The position numbers and the translations under genes were made by a program. This document shows, piece by piece, positions 51,872 through 63,432 of a DNA stretch of 64,000 nt. Numbering within the stretch: position 1 is the stretch's first letter; each line of letters begins with the position of its first letter. The notes beneath the pieces are model-generated. The model made no database searches and was not told where the DNA came from. It worked only from the letters and a program-made list of their open reading frames with translations. The stretch lies in contig JBGVUE010000001.1 in NCBI GenBank assembly GCA_041861885.1, positions 291,001 to 355,000 on the forward strand, read 5' to 3'. The stretch is from Haloimpatiens sp. FM7315. Lineage in GTDB: Bacteria > Bacillota > Clostridia > Clostridiales > Clostridiaceae.

Positions 51872-53270
51872 ATGATAAATAAAATAGTGGATACTATAGA
51901 GAAGTACCATATGTTTGAAGCTGGAGATAAAGTTATAGTCGCAGTATCAGGAGGACCTGATTCCATATGTCTTTTAAATGTCTTATATAATTTAAAAGAC
52001 AATTACAATATAAAGCTAGTAGCTGCCCATTTAAATCATTGCTTAAGAGGTGAAGAAGCAGATAAAGATGAAAATTATGTAAAAGATTATTGCATCAAAA
52101 AAGGCATAGAGTTTTATAGTAAGAGTGTGGATATAAATAAAAAAGCTTTAGAAGAAAATGTGTCTTCTGAAACTGCAGGAAGAGATGCGAGATATGAATT
52201 TTTTAATGAGCTTAAGGAGAGATTAAATGCTCAAAAAATTGCAGTAGCTCATAATGCAAATGATCAGGCTGAAACTGTTATGATGAGGCTAATGAGGGGA
52301 ACGGGATTAAAAGGTTTAAAAGGTATTAGACCTGTTAGAGACAAAATATTTGTAAGACCTTTAATTTCTGTAAATAGGAAGGAAATTGAAAAATATTGTG
52401 AAGATAATTCACTTGAGCCAAGGATTGATAAAACAAATTTAGAAAATATCTATTCAAGGAATAAAATTAGATTGGAGTTACTTCCATACATAGAAAAAAA
52501 CTTCAATGAAGACATAATAAACACTTTAAATAGATTTTCTTGCATGATTTCAAAAGACAATGATTATATAGAAAAAATGGCAGATATTAAATACAAAAAA
52601 CATTGTCACGATAATTGTGGTAAAATCATTATAGAAAGTCATCTTTTTCAAGAAGAGGAGGCTATAGTAACTAGGGTTATTAGAAGAGCTTTGCTTTTTG
52701 TAAAGGGGGATTTGCACAATCTAGATATGAAACATGTATATGAAATTATTGAACTTCAAAAAAACCTACAGGTAAATATATTTCTCTACCTGAGGATATA
52801 ATTGCTTTTAATAATTATAAAGAAATACATATATATATAAAGGAAAAAAATATTCTAGATCAAAATAAAAGAGTAAGTGTCATTGAGATAGGAAAGGAGA
52901 AGCACATTAAGGAATTAAATATGTATTTAAACTGTGAAGTTTTGGATTATAGTTTCCAAGATCAAATTAAAAGCAGTAAATTTACAAAATATTTTGACAT
53001 GCAAAAGGTTGAAGGCAGTATAACTTATAGGCATAGAAGAGATGGGGATAGGTTTAATCCTCTTGGAATGAAGGGAAGTAGAAAGCTTAAGGATTTATTT
53101 ATAGATCTTAAAATACCAAGGGAAGATAGAAATAAAATTCCTCTTATATGTTTTGGTGATGATATTGCTTGGATTGTTGGCTTTAGAGTTAGTGATAAAT
53201 TTAAGGTAGACAAAAACACAAAAAAATACTAAAAGTAGAATTTAAGGAAGGAGTTAAAACCGATGATTGA
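51872..53270 (+). CDS. tilS: tRNA(Ile)-lysidine synthase (two frameshifts)
   Basis: Modifies the CAT anticodon of tRNA-Ile2 to lysidine, changing it from Met to Ile decoding. The PP-loop VAVSGGPDSICLLNVLY, then AAHLNHCLRGEEADKDE and VAHNANDQAETVMMRLMRG, are diagnostic. One A is missing at each A7 run, 52758-52764 and 53220-53226. With both restored the protein is about 466 residues with the C-terminal domain (YRHRRDGDRFNPLGMKGSRKL) and stops at 53270, 8 bp inside hpt. Essential in bacteria, so the breaks are probably sequence errors. Confidence 0.94.
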
Positions 53271-53808
53271 TATGAATAAAGATGTTGAAAAGATACTTTA
53301 CACAGAAGAAAAGTTAGAGGATAAAATTAGAGAATTAGGTAGACAAATTAGTGAGGATTACCAAGGTAAAGAAATAATATTAATTGGAATATTAAAAGGT
53401 TCTGTTATATTTATGTCAGAACTTGCTAAGAATATAAAAGTACCATGTAACTTAGATTTTATGGATGTTTCAAGTTATGGTAACTCTTCAGAAACTTCAG
53501 GAGTTGTTAAAATATTAAAGGATTTGGATTTTGAAATAAAAGGAAAAGACATATTGATAGTTGAGGATATAATAGATACTGGCGTAACCTTAAAGTATCT
53601 TACTAAATACCTAAAATCAAGAAATCCAAATAGTTTAGAGATAGTATGCATGCTAAATAAACCAGATAGAAGAAAAGCAGAAATTAATGTTAAATACATA
53701 GGCTATGAAGTTCCTGATTTCTTCTTAGTTGGATATGGTTTAGATTATGCAGAGAAGTACAGAAATTTACCATATATAGGTATATTGAAAGAGGAAATAT
53801 ATCGTTAA
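53263..53808 (+). CDS. hpt: Hypoxanthine (guanine) phosphoribosyltransferase
   Basis: A purine-salvage enzyme of 181 residues that uses PRPP to convert hypoxanthine or guanine to nucleotides. The PRPP loop ILIVEDIIDTGVTLKYL and the flexible-loop SYGNSS segment are intact. The gene overlaps the repaired tilS end by 8 bp, the usual translational coupling of this pair in Firmicutes. ATG at 53263 follows AAGGAAGGAG. Confidence 0.96.
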   Translation: MIDMNKDVEKILYTEEKLEDKIRELGRQISEDYQGKEIILIGILKGSVIFMSELAKNIKVPCNLDFMDVSSYGNSSETSGVVKILKDLDFEIKGKDILIVEDIIDTGVTLKYLTKYLKSRNPNSLEIVCMLNKPDRRKAEINVKYIGYEVPDFFLVGYGLDYAEKYRNLPYIGILKEEIYR

Positions 53809-53822
53809 ATTCAGACAATTTG

Positions 53823-53851
53823 TTGTCAAAAAAATCTTAATATGATAAAAT
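53823..53851 (+). promoter_or_regulatory. Promoter of ftsH
   Basis: TTGTCA (53823-53828) and TAAAAT (53846-53851) are 17 bp apart, 37 bp upstream of the ftsH start. Confidence 0.65.
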
Positions 53852-53887
53852 CTTATAGTAATTAAAACCTAGAGGGGAGGGCCTTGA

Positions 53888-55867
53888 ATGAAGAAAATAT
53901 CTAGTGCAGTAGTATGGATAGTAGTGCTTGTGCTTGTAATGCTGGCAGCACTAGCTTTAGCTGAATCTGGTAATAGCGCTGGAAAGGTATTCTTTGGGGA
54001 CTTTAAAAAAGAATGGTCTTCAAACAATGTTACTGGAATAGAAGTCAAACAAGACAGCACTGTAATAGCAAAATTAAAAGATGGTAAACAGATACAATTT
54101 ATTGTGGATAAAGATAGGCTTTATGATTTTATGAAGGAAAACCCAAAATCTAATATAGATGAAGTTTATGAAGCCCCTTCAAAAACACCTATGTGGGTAA
54201 CTTGGATACCAAGTCTTATAATTACACTTGTTTTAATTGGTGTTCTATTTATGTTTATGCAGCAGTCGCAAGGCGGCGGCAATAGAGGCGTTATGAATTT
54301 TGGAAAAAGCAAAGCAAGACTTGCAACCAACGATAAGAAAAAGGTTACTTTTAAAGATGTAGCAGGAGCTGATGAAGAAAAGGAAGAGTTAGAGGAGATT
54401 GTAGAATTCTTAAAATCTCCTAGAAAATATTTGGAAGTTGGAGCTAGGATACCTAAAGGTGTTTTACTTGTAGGACCTCCAGGAACAGGAAAAACTTTGC
54501 TTGCAAAGGCTGTAGCTGGAGAAGCGGGAGTCCCATTTTTTAGTATTTCAGGTTCTGACTTTGTTGAGATGTTTGTTGGAGTCGGTGCTTCAAGAGTTAG
54601 AGATCTATTTGATCAAGCTAAGAAAAATGCTCCATGTATAGTATTTATAGATGAAATAGATGCTGTAGGTAGACAAAGAGGAGCTGGTCTTGGTGGAGGA
54701 CACGATGAAAGAGAGCAGACTTTAAATCAATTGTTAGTTGAAATGGATGGATTTGGAGTAAATGAAGGCATAATAATGATAGCTGCAACTAATAGACCTG
54801 ATATATTAGATCCAGCACTTTTAAGACCAGGAAGATTTGACAGACAGATATTAGTAGGTCAGCCAGATATAAAGGGAAGAGAAGAGATTTTAAAAGTTCA
54901 CAGTAAAAATAAACCTTTAGAAGAAGAGGTAAAATTAGATGTCTTAGCAAAAAGAACACCTGGATTTACTGGAGCTGATCTTGAAAATTTAATGAACGAA
55001 GCTGCCTTACTTACTGTAAGAAATAATAAAAAAGTAATAGGTATGAATGAATTAGAAGAAGCTATAACTAGAGTAATTGCAGGACCTGAAAAGAAAAGCA
55101 GAGTAATAAGTGATAAAGATAAAAAACTTACTGCTTATCATGAAGCTGGTCACGCAGTAGTAGCAAGATTTTTACCTAATGCAGATCCAGTTCATGAAAT
55201 AAGTATTATTCCAAGAGGTATGGCAGGTGGATATACTATGCACCTTCCAGAAGAAGACAGAGCTTATACTTCAAAATCTAGATTAGAGGATGAAATGGTT
55301 GGACTTCTTGGAGGCAGGGTTGCAGAGAAGCTAATACTAGGAGATATAAGCACTGGAGCTAAAAATGATATAGATAGAACTTCTACTATTGCAAGAAAAA
55401 TGGTCATGGAATTCGGTATGAGTGAAGAGTTAGGACCAATATCTTTTGGTACTGACCATGATGAAGTTTTCCTTGGAAGAGATATAGGAAGAAGTAGAAA
55501 TTTTGGTGAGGAAATAGCATCTAAGATAGATGGTGAAATAAAGAGATTAATAGATGAGGCTTATGATAAAGCAGAGAAGATATTAACCGAAAATATGGAT
55601 AAATTACATGCTGTAGCCAAAGTTTTAATATCTAAAGAGAAGTTAAATGCCTTTGAATTTAATGGAATAATAGATGGAAAAATTGATGTAGAGGAATGTA
55701 TAGCATTAGAAAAGAAAGAAGAAGTTAAAACTTTAGAAGATAAAGGAATTGTTAAAGAAACTTCTATAGAAAGTTCTGATGAAAAAGTAGAAGACTCTAC
55801 TATAAAAGACAATAATGAAACTGAAAAAGGTCAAGATTCTACTGTAAAAAACGGTGCTGACAATTAA
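53888..55867 (+). CDS. ftsH: ATP-dependent zinc metalloprotease FtsH
   Basis: A 659-residue membrane AAA+ protease. Two N-terminal helices ([38 protein letters not shown]) flank an external loop. The AAA module has Walker A GPPGTGKT, Walker [13 protein letters not shown] and the SRH ending [19 protein letters not shown]. The zinc site is HEAGHAV. The C-terminal tail after about residue 600 is Glu/Lys/Asp/Thr-rich and probably disordered. The frame is intact. It degrades membrane and regulatory proteins. ATG at 53888 follows GAGGGGAGGG. Confidence 0.97.
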   Translation: MKKISSAVVWIVVLVLVMLAALALAESGNSAGKVFFGDFKKEWSSNNVTGIEVKQDSTVIAKLKDGKQIQFIVDKDRLYDFMKENPKSNIDEVYEAPSKTPMWVTWIPSLIITLVLIGVLFMFMQQSQGGGNRGVMNFGKSKARLATNDKKKVTFKDVAGADEEKEELEEIVEFLKSPRKYLEVGARIPKGVLLVGPPGTGKTLLAKAVAGEAGVPFFSISGSDFVEMFVGVGASRVRDLFDQAKKNAPCIVFIDEIDAVGRQRGAGLGGGHDEREQTLNQLLVEMDGFGVNEGIIMIAATNRPDILDPALLRPGRFDRQILVGQPDIKGREEILKVHSKNKPLEEEVKLDVLAKRTPGFTGADLENLMNEAALLTVRNNKKVIGMNELEEAITRVIAGPEKKSRVISDKDKKLTAYHEAGHAVVARFLPNADPVHEISIIPRGMAGGYTMHLPEEDRAYTSKSRLEDEMVGLLGGRVAEKLILGDISTGAKNDIDRTSTIARKMVMEFGMSEELGPISFGTDHDEVFLGRDIGRSRNFGEEIASKIDGEIKRLIDEAYDKAEKILTENMDKLHAVAKVLISKEKLNAFEFNGIIDGKIDVEECIALEKKEEVKTLEDKGIVKETSIESSDEKVEDSTIKDNNETEKGQDSTVKNGADN

Positions 55868-55902
55868 TTTATTTTAGCATTAATTAAAATCTTTAAGATG
55901 TC

Positions 55903-55930
55903 TTGACAAAATAAATGTAATTGTTAAAAT
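55903..55930 (+). promoter_or_regulatory. Promoter of coaX-dusB
   Basis: TTGACA (55903-55908) and TAAAAT (55925-55930) with a 16-bp spacer. It leaves a leader of about 75 bases that contains a perfect hairpin. Confidence 0.7.
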
Positions 55931-55959
55931 TAAGTTATTAGTCTTAAATAGTGAAGGTA

Positions 55960-55987
55960 ACAAGAGCAGCTAGATAGCTGCTCTTGT
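55960..55987 (+). promoter_or_regulatory. Perfect leader hairpin upstream of coaX
   Basis: ACAAGAGCAGC (55960-55970) pairs exactly with GCTGCTCTTGT (55977-55987) around TAGATA. It has no T run, so it is not a normal terminator. It lies between the promoter and coaX, close to its ribosome site AAGGGGTG. Confidence 0.55.
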
Positions 55988-56009
55988 AATTTGCAAGGGG
56001 TGTTTTAAT

Positions 56010-56789
56010 ATGATTTTAGTTCTTGATATAGGAAATACAAATATAGTAATAGGGGTATATCTTGGCAATGATCTTATTGCAGAATGGAGACTATCTACGG
56101 ATTCAAAGAGAACAGCAGATGAATATGGAATACAAGTAAAAGAACTATTTGATCTAAACAATTTGAAAATAGCAGATGTAAAGGGAGTTATAATATCTTC
56201 AGTAGTTCCTAATATAATGTATTCTCTAGAGCATATGGTTAGAAAGTATTTTAAAACGGAAGCAATAGTAGTAGGGCCTGGAGTAAAAACTGGGATTAAT
56301 ATAAAGTATGATAATCCAAAAGAAGTTGGTGCAGATAGAATAGTAAATGCTGTAGGAGCTCATGAACTTTATAAAAAACCATTGATTTTAATAGACTTTG
56401 GAACTGCAACTACTTTTTGTATTGTAGCTGAAAATGGGGATTATTTAGGTGGAGTTATATGTCCTGGCATGAAGATTGCATCTGATGCCTTGTTTGAAAA
56501 AGCAGCCAAGCTTCCAAGGGTTGAGCTTGTAAAACCTAGCAGTATAATCTGTAAAAATACAGTAACAAGTATGCAGGCGGGCATAGTATATGGGTATATA
56601 GGACAAGTGGATTATATAGTTAATAAGATTAAATTGGAAATGGCAACACTAGGAGAAAAAGAGCCTTTAGTAGTAGCAACTGGAGGACTTTCAAAACTTA
56701 TATATGGAGAATCTAAAACTATAGATATTATTAATCCAATATTAACATTACAAGGACTTAAGATAATATACGAAAAGAATATAAAGTAG
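56010..56789 (+). CDS. coaX: Type III pantothenate kinase
   Basis: The first step of coenzyme A synthesis. The 259-residue length is usual. The phosphate motif [15 protein letters not shown] at the start, [15 protein letters not shown] and [22 protein letters not shown] (key parts DFGTATTF and YLGGVICPG) define the family. ATG at 56010 follows AAGGGGTG. dusB starts 8 bp after its stop, so the two are co-transcribed. Confidence 0.95.
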   Translation: MILVLDIGNTNIVIGVYLGNDLIAEWRLSTDSKRTADEYGIQVKELFDLNNLKIADVKGVIISSVVPNIMYSLEHMVRKYFKTEAIVVGPGVKTGINIKYDNPKEVGADRIVNAVGAHELYKKPLILIDFGTATTFCIVAENGDYLGGVICPGMKIASDALFEKAAKLPRVELVKPSSIICKNTVTSMQAGIVYGYIGQVDYIVNKIKLEMATLGEKEPLVVATGGLSKLIYGESKTIDIINPILTLQGLKIIYEKNIK

Positions 56790-56797
56790 GTGTTTTA

Positions 56798-57765
56798 ATG
56801 AAAATAGGTGAGCTTGATTTTAAAGGGGGAGTTTTTTAGCTCCTATGGCAGGAGTTACTGATGTAGCCTTTAGAGAGATATGTGTTTTGATGGGTTGTGA
56901 GCTTACATATACTGAAATGATAAGTGCAAAGGGAATGTATTATGGAAGTGAAAATACAAAGGATTTGTTAAAAACATCAGATAAAGAGAAAAATGTTGCA
57001 GTTCAGATTTTTGGAAGTGAGCCCTATATTATGGCTAAGGCTGCAGAAGCCTTCAATGAAGAATTGAAGATTTGCATAGTTGATATAAACATGGGGTGTC
57101 CTGTGCCAAAAATAGTTAAAAACGGTGAAGGTTCTGCACTTATGAAAAATCCAAAATTAGCAGCAGATATAGTAAAAGAAGTTAAAAAATCAAGTACAAA
57201 GAAAGTTACAGTTAAATTCAGAAAAGGATTTACTGAGGATAATATAAATGCAGTAGAATTTGCAAAGTATATGGAAGATGCTGGAGCAGATGCAATTACA
57301 CTTCATGGAAGAACTAGACAACAAATGTATACCGGTGAAGCGGATTGGGATATAATAAGACAAGTAAAAAAAGCTGTAAGCATTCCAGTTATAGGAAATG
57401 GAGATGTGTTTTCCTTTGAAGATGCAAAGCGTATGAGAGAATTAACCAATTGCGACGGGATTATGGTGGCAAGAGGAGTTAGGGGAAATCCTTGGATATT
57501 TAAGCAAATAAACCAAATGATAAAGGGGCAAGAGATTGAATATCCGAAAGATGAAGAGAAAATAGAAATCTGCATTAGGCATTTAAACAAAGCTATTTTT
57601 TATTTTAACGAGAAAAAAGCTGTTAGAGAAATGAGAAAACATATAGCTTGGTATATTAAAGGATTAAAACAGTGTACAGATATTAAGGATATAATAAATA
57701 GGCAAGAAAAATATGAAGATGTATTAAAAACCTTAGAGGAATATAAAAAATTTTTAAAAATATAA
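56798..57765 (+). CDS. dusB: tRNA-dihydrouridine synthase (frameshifted)
   Basis: A flavin enzyme reducing uridines in tRNA D-loops. ATG at 56798 follows AGTAGGTG. One T added to the T6 run at 56832-56837 joins MKIGELDFKGGVFLAPMAGVTD to the rest, about 322 residues. The FMN barrel motifs include LAPMAGVTDVAFR, the catalytic cysteine in INMGCPVPKIVKNGEGSAL, and HGRTRQQMYTGEADW. VIGNGDVFSFEDAKRM and VARGVRGNPWIF complete the site. It is co-transcribed with coaX, as in many Firmicutes. Confidence 0.92.
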
Positions 57766-57824
57766 TAGTAATTCTAAATAGGTGATGAGAATATCATTTA
57801 ATATAGCAATTTTTGAGGATTGAT

Positions 57825-58675
57825 ATGAATACTATATTAAATATTATGCCTAGAACTCCCTTGTACAATAATAGTGGGATGTTATGGCGGTTTAAAGATA
57901 GAATGAAGATAGCTAATAATGGAAATAAGATTATTAAGGAGTTAAACCTATCTGTATATAGGGTAAATATTCCCTGTAATGTGTATACTAAGGCATATAA
58001 TAGAAATATTGAAACTGCTAAGTATGTTTCTGGAGTAAAAAATTCTCCTCTAGCCCTAAATATTTGGAGAATGCTGGATTATACAAAATTTAGTGAGTAT
58101 CAGAAAAAGTTTTTGCCTTTAGTGTTGTAAAGAGTATAAAGCTATTTTTGGCTTTGAGAGGAAAAAACATCAGCAATAGTTGTATTGCAATTTATGATGC
58201 TAAAGATAAGATAAATTATTATATAATTGAAGAATTATCAAAGGTTGCAAAATATATTGTCCTTGTTTCTTTTGATATATATACTGTTAAAAAGATAAGG
58301 GAAAAGATTATAATTAACTATGGAGTTACACCTATAATAACAAGAGAGTATGATTTTGCAATTAATAAGGCGGATTTTATAATTACTTCAAAGGATATAG
58401 ATCCTCAAAACAATAAGAAAAATATTTGGTATGTTAATGATAGATATATTCCTAAAAATAGACACAATATGGATGTAAATAAGGTTCTGTATAAAGTGCC
58501 TTGGAATATGGAGGGACTTGAGACAAATATTCAAAACCTTTCGGCTATATTAAACATAATTGGTAGCTCAGAGGTTGAAAGAGATTTAAAAGCTAATGAT
58601 ATTTATATTGATGATTTCGGATTTAATATAAAATGTAATAAGGTTAATGAAATTCAAAATGTTGACATTAAGTAA
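57825..58675 (+). CDS. Hypothetical protein, conserved-looking (frameshifted)
   Basis: I do not recognise this family. The ATG at 57825 follows TTTTGAGGATTG. The two halves join near 58121-58128 when one base is restored (LPLVVVKSIKLFLALRGKNIS), giving about 283 residues. No signal peptide or membrane helix is seen. The second half looks like an alternating strand/helix fold: SCIAIYDAKDKINYYIIEELSKV, KYIVLVSFDIYTVKKIREKI, ADFIITSKDI. This could be Rossmann-like. It sits between dusB and greA, 59 bp after dusB, and is likely part of the coaX-dusB transcript. Confidence 0.65.
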
Positions 58676-58867
58676 TTGCTGCTTTATAATCTTCAATAAG
58701 TAATGTGAAAATTAAATATTTTGTTAATTTGATTAAGACTATATTAATAATTCACATTTTATAATAACTTGAATGGTTATAATATGGGTGTTTGTGTTAT
58801 AATAAAATAGTTTATAATTTTTGAATTAGTATTTAATAATATTAGAATATTAAAAGGGGAGAAAAAC

Positions 58868-59347
58868 ATGAGCAATAAACAATATATAATGACTTACGAA
58901 GGGGTTAAAAAGTTAGAAGATGAACTTGAATATTTAAAAACTGTTAAAAGAAAAGAAATAACAGAAAAAATAAAAGTTGCCCTTTCTTTTGGAGATTTAA
59001 GTGAAAACTCAGAATACGATGAAGCTAAAAATGAACAGGCCTTCGTAGAAGGAAGAATAGTTCAACTTGAAAATATGCTAAAAAATGCTACTGTTGTAGA
59101 TGAAAATGAAATAGATAAAGAAGTAGTTAGTGTAGGTGCTATAGTTAAAGTTAAAGACTATGAATTTGATGAAGAAGTGGATTTTGCAATTGTTGGATCT
59201 GCAGAAGCTGATCCTATGGAAAATAAAATATCCAATGAATCACCAGTTGGTAGCGGACTTATTGGTAAACGTGTAGGAGATGTAGTTGAAATACCTGTTC
59301 CAGACGGAATGAGTAAATATGAAATTTTAGAAATTAGAAGAGCATAA
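58868..59347 (+). CDS. greA: Transcription elongation factor GreA
   Basis: A 159-residue factor that rescues backtracked RNA polymerase. The N-terminal coiled coil carries the acidic tip ([22 protein letters not shown], with [12 protein letters not shown] at the tip), followed by the FKBP-like C-terminal domain ([25 protein letters not shown]). ATG at 58868 follows AAGGGGAG. An extended -10 element (TGTTATAAT at 58795-58803) may be its promoter. lysS follows 14 bp later. The frame is intact. Confidence 0.96.
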   Translation: MSNKQYIMTYEGVKKLEDELEYLKTVKRKEITEKIKVALSFGDLSENSEYDEAKNEQAFVEGRIVQLENMLKNATVVDENEIDKEVVSVGAIVKVKDYEFDEEVDFAIVGSAEADPMENKISNESPVGSGLIGKRVGDVVEIPVPDGMSKYEILEIRRA

Positions 59348-59361
59348 GTGGAGGGATTTTG

Positions 59362-60870
59362 ATGTCAGAAGAAAAAAATGTTGGTCTACAAGAAACTGAT
59401 TTAAATGAAGTTATGAAGCAAAGACTAGAAAAATTACAATCACTTCAAGAGGAAGGAAAAGATCCTTTTGATGTGTACAAAGTTAACACTACTCATCATT
59501 CAAAAGATATACAAGATAATTTTGAAGAATTAGAAGGAAAAGAAGTTACAATTGCAGGAAGAGTTATGTCAAAAAGAGGTCAGGGAAAAGTTGTATTTTC
59601 AGATGTTCATGACAAACTTGGAAAGATACAATTATTCATAAAACTAGACAATGTTGGCGAAGAAAAATTAAAAGAGTACAAAAGCTTAAACATTGGAGAT
59701 TTAGTTGCAGCTACTGGATTAGTATTTAAGACTAAAACAGGTGAAGTATCTGTTAAAGTAATGAGCTTTGAGCTTATATGTAAGTCTTTAAGACCACTTC
59801 CAGAGAAGTTCCATGGATTAAAAGATCCAGATCTTAGATACAGACATAGAGAAGTAGATGTAATAATGAATCCTGAAGTTAAGGAAACATTCTTAAAAAG
59901 AACTGCTATTATGAGAGCTATAAGAGAATTCCTAGACAATAAAGGATTTATGGAAGCTGAAACTCCAATTCTTTCTCCAATAGCAGGTGGAGCTGCAGCA
60001 AGACCATTTATAACTCATCATAATGCATTAGACATAGACATGTACTTAAGAATAGCAACAGAATTATATCTAAAGAGATTAATAGTTGCAGGATTTGAAA
60101 AAGTATACGATATGGGCAAAAACTTCAGAAATGAAGGAATAGATATAAGACACAATCCAGAATTTACTATGATAGAGCTATATGAAGCTTTTGCTGACTA
60201 TAACGATATGATGGAAATTACTGAGAACTTAATAGCTTATGTATGCGAAAAAGTATTAGGTACTACAAAGGTTATGTACCAAGGAACTGAAATAGATTTT
60301 GCACCACCTTGGAGAAGAATAACAATGGTAGACGCTGTAAAAGAGCATTCAGGAGTTGACTTTAACGAAATAAAAAGCGATGAAGAAGCTCAGGCTATAG
60401 CAAAAGACAAAAATCTTCCATTTAAGAAGGATTTAAAATTCGTTACTAAAGGTGAAGTTTTAAATGCATTATATGAAGAATATGCAGAAGAAAAAATGAT
60501 ACAACCTACTTTCGTATATGATTATCCAGTAGAAATATCACCTCTTACTAAGAAGAAGAGAGGAAACGAAGAATTTACTGAAAGATTTGAAGGATTCGTA
60601 TTTGGAAGAGAAGTTTGTAATGCATATTCAGAATTAAACGATCCTGTAGTTCAAAGGAATAGATTTATGCAACAAGCTAATGAAAGAGAACTTGGAGATG
60701 ACGAAGCTTATGTAATAGATGAAGACTTCATGCATGCACTTGAAATTGGTATGCCTCCAACAGGTGGTCTTGGAATAGGAATAGACAGAATAGTTATGTT
60801 CTTAACAAATGCATACTCTATAAGAGACGTTATACTATTCCCAACAATGAAGCCAAATTTAAATAAATAA
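59362..60870 (+). CDS. lysS: Lysyl-tRNA synthetase, class II
   Basis: A 502-residue synthetase that charges tRNA-Lys. It has an OB-fold anticodon-binding domain ([21 protein letters not shown]), then the class II core. Motif 1 lies near [18 protein letters not shown], motif 2 is [18 protein letters not shown] and motif 3 is [14 protein letters not shown]. The ATG at 59362 lies behind GTGGAGGG. The codon use leans to common Clostridium codons, which fits high expression. The frame is intact, and a terminator follows. Confidence 0.97.
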   Translation: MSEEKNVGLQETDLNEVMKQRLEKLQSLQEEGKDPFDVYKVNTTHHSKDIQDNFEELEGKEVTIAGRVMSKRGQGKVVFSDVHDKLGKIQLFIKLDNVGEEKLKEYKSLNIGDLVAATGLVFKTKTGEVSVKVMSFELICKSLRPLPEKFHGLKDPDLRYRHREVDVIMNPEVKETFLKRTAIMRAIREFLDNKGFMEAETPILSPIAGGAAARPFITHHNALDIDMYLRIATELYLKRLIVAGFEKVYDMGKNFRNEGIDIRHNPEFTMIELYEAFADYNDMMEITENLIAYVCEKVLGTTKVMYQGTEIDFAPPWRRITMVDAVKEHSGVDFNEIKSDEEAQAIAKDKNLPFKKDLKFVTKGEVLNALYEEYAEEKMIQPTFVYDYPVEISPLTKKKRGNEEFTERFEGFVFGREVCNAYSELNDPVVQRNRFMQQANERELGDDEAYVIDEDFMHALEIGMPPTGGLGIGIDRIVMFLTNAYSIRDVILFPTMKPNLNK

Positions 60871-60899
60871 AGCTAAATTTAATTATTATGTACTATATT

Positions 60900-60939
60900 G
60901 GGCACTTTTCTAAAAGAGTTTAGAAAAGTGCCCTTTTGT
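60900..60939 (+). terminator. Terminator of greA-lysS
   Basis: GGGCACTTTTCTAAA (60900-60914) pairs perfectly with TTTAGAAAAGTGCCC (60919-60933), followed by TTTTG. Confidence 0.88.
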
Positions 60940-61050
60940 GATACAAATAGCATGGGCTCAATCTGACTTGAGAGAGATATGGGTTTTGAGTGGATTATAG
61001 TAAGTTTATTTTACCACTTACAAAAAAATGTATTATAATAAAAAATACTA

Positions 61051-61078
61051 TTGCAATAATAATAGATTTTGGTATAAT
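61051..61078 (+). promoter_or_regulatory. Promoter of tRNA-Asn
   Basis: TTGCAA (61051-61056) and TATAAT (61073-61078) with a 16-bp spacer, 18 bp before the tRNA. Confidence 0.7.
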
Positions 61079-61096
61079 AATAAATGTAATTAATGT

Positions 61097-61171
<75 letters not shown>

Positions 61172-61198
61172 TTTTTTTATTTTTTGAAAAAAATTCTA

Positions 61199-61226
61199 TT
61201 GACTTTATTTTTTTATTTGGTACAAT
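61199..61226 (+). promoter_or_regulatory. Promoter of the T-box leader and glyS
   Basis: TTGACT (61199-61204) and TACAAT (61221-61226) with a 16-bp spacer. Transcription should begin near 61233. Confidence 0.75.
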
Positions 61227-61231
61227 GGTAA

Positions 61232-61423
61232 TAAATTTAATATGTGTGCTATGAGAAAGAAGAGTAATTGTAGATGCTTTTAAGAGAGGTTATGGATGCT
61301 GCGAATAACTAAAGCTTTACAGTGAATGGCGCTTTGGAGTGCAATGTAAGTGAAAGCTGGACTTGTGTCAAAAAGGGTGGAACCGCGGAATAATTTTCGT
61401 CCCTTATTGTACGGTCTTTTTTT
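61232..61423 (+). promoter_or_regulatory. T-box riboswitch controlling glyS
   Basis: A leader of about 190 bases with the invariant T-box AGGGTGGAACCGCGG at 61374-61388, upstream stem-I-like sequence (GAAAGAAGAGTAATTG) and a terminator. In the terminator, ACCG...AATAA pairs with TTATT...CGGT before a T7 run at 61417-61423. Uncharged tRNA binding would favour the antiterminator. Glycine specificity is inferred from the downstream gene; I could not place the specifier codon with confidence. Confidence 0.9.
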
Positions 61424-61517
61424 ATATAAAATATTAGTTAATAAGTAAATTTACTTTAAATATAATAAAATAATTTGTAAATAAATGCAAAATAAAATAT
61501 GAAAGGATGGTTTTAAA

Positions 61518-62908
61518 ATGGTTTGTGAAAAGACTATGGATAAAATAGTATCTTTAAGTAAGGGAAGAGGATTTGTATTTCAAGGCTCTGAGATATACGG
61601 AGGTCTTGCAAATTCATGGGATTACGGTCCTTTAGGTGTTGAATTTAAAAATAATGTTAAGAAAGCTTGGTGGAAGAAATTTATACAAGAAAGCCCATAT
61701 AACGTAGGATTAGATGCTGCCATACTTATGAATAGTGAAGTTTGGGTTGCAACAGGACACGTTGGAGGTTTCTCAGATCCATTAATGGATTGCAAAGCTT
61801 GTAAAGCTAGATACAGAGCAGATAAATTAGTTGAAGATCATTTAGCAGCACAAGGTAAAGATAATGTAAGTGCCGATGGATGGTCAAATGAAGAGTTAGA
61901 AGATTATATAGAAAAGAATGGGATTGTATGTCCTAAATGTGGCAAAAAAGAATTTACAGATATAAGAAAGTTTAATTTGATGTTTAAAACTTTCCAAGGA
62001 GTAACTGAAGATTCTAAATCTGAAATTTACTTAAGACCTGAAACTGCGCAAGGTATTTTTATTAATTTTAAGAACGTTCAAAGAAGTTCAAGAAAAAAGT
62101 ACCTTTTGGTATAGGACAAATAGGAAAATCTTTTAGAAATGAAATAACTCCAGGTAATTTTACATTTAGAACAAGAGAATTTGAGCAAATGGAACTTGAA
62201 TTTTTCTGCGAACCTGGAAAAGATTTAGAGTGGTTTAGTTATTGGAAAGACTACTGTTTTAATTTCTTATTAGGCTTAGGAGTTAAAAAGGAAAACTTGA
62301 GATTTAGAGACCATGCTAAAGAAGAGTTATCATTTTACAGTAAAGCAACTTCTGATATAGAATATTTGTTCCCATTTGGCTGGGGAGAATTATGGGGAAT
62401 TGCAGACAGAACTGATTATGATTTAAAAAGGCATATGGAGCATTCCTCACAAGATTTAACTTATCTAGACCCAGCAACAAATGAAAAATATGTACCTTAC
62501 TGTATAGAACCATCTCTTGGAGCAGATAGAGCAGCTCTTGCAATATTGGTAGATGCTTATGATGAAGAAGAACTTGAAAATGGTGATGTTAGAACCGTTT
62601 TACATTTCCATCCAGCTGTTGCCCCATTTAAGGCGGCTATACTACCTTTAACTAAAAAATTAAAGGATAAAGCCTTAGAAGTTTATCAAAACTTAAGTAA
62701 AAAGTTCAATGTTGATTATGATGAAGCTGGAAGTATAGGAAAGAGATATAGAAGAGAAGATGAAATAGGAACTCCATACTGTATAACAATAGATTATGAC
62801 ACTTTAGAAGATAATACAGTTACTATAAGAAATAGAGATACAATGGAGCAAGTAAGAATGAATGCTGATGGATTAGAAAAATTCATAGAAGAAAAATTAG
62901 AGTTTTAA
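61518..62908 (+). CDS. glyS: Glycyl-tRNA synthetase, dimeric type (frameshifted)
   Basis: A class II synthetase of the alpha-2 type, about 463 residues after one A is restored in the A6 run at 62093-62098 ([25 protein letters not shown], which contains motif 2). [23 protein letters not shown] is the N-terminal signature. [13 protein letters not shown] and CPKCGKKEF are two zinc-binding pairs. Motif 3 is [13 protein letters not shown]. The C-terminal anticodon domain follows ([11 protein letters not shown]). Essential, so a true frameshift is unlikely. Controlled by the T-box upstream. ATG at 61518 follows GAAAGGATGG. Confidence 0.94.
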
Positions 62909-62947
62909 TAAAAGGTAAAGATTATAAAACTAGAAATGATTTTATAA

Positions 62948-62995
62948 TATAATTAAAGCCTGGACCAATAAATTTTGGCCCGGGCTTTAATTATA
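62948..62995 (+). terminator. Terminator of glyS
   Basis: TAATTAAAGCCTGGACCA folds on TGGCCCGGGCTTTAATTA with two mismatched or G-T positions. The outer arms are AT-rich. Confidence 0.75.
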
Positions 62996-62999
62996 TTAT

Positions 63000-63432
63000 G
63001 GTAAAATTAAAAAAATAACCGGATATTAGATATCCGGTAAAATAGGGTTTAATCATGGGGATATGTCATATGTTTACTAAAACTTGGGGAATTATTAATA
63101 CTTTCTTACGGCACAAAACAAGTATAACACATAGATATTTGACTTTTCAATAGGTATAATTAAAGTTTTTAAATTAAATAAATTCGAACAATTTCTACAA
63201 TTTTTTCATACACAAATAGTGTCGAATTTTATATATTTATATATGTTAGCTATCAAAACTAAATATTATGATTGAAAATTCAGTATTTTGGATATTAATT
63301 TATATATAGCGTAAAAAGCTATAATGGTAGCATAATTTAATTGGAGTCACAAAGTAAATAAAATCTATGTGAAGTTAAGTTTGGGAGTGCTATAATAGGT
63401 ATGAATATTAATAAGTTTTTGGAGGGTTAGAA
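63000..63432. other. Gene-free region before murD
   Basis: About 430 bp without a coding frame. It contains a 9-bp perfect hairpin ACCGGATAT-TAG-ATATCCGGT (63018-63038) with no T run. It also has a single perfect Spo0A-box word TGTCGAA at 63220-63226. I saw no convincing murD promoter; TTGACT at 63139 and TATAAT at 63155 are only 10 bp apart. Confidence 0.55.

Noticed and set aside
63139..63160. TTGACT and TATAAT as a murD promoter
   Set aside because: The elements are only 10 bp apart, too close for sigma-A.
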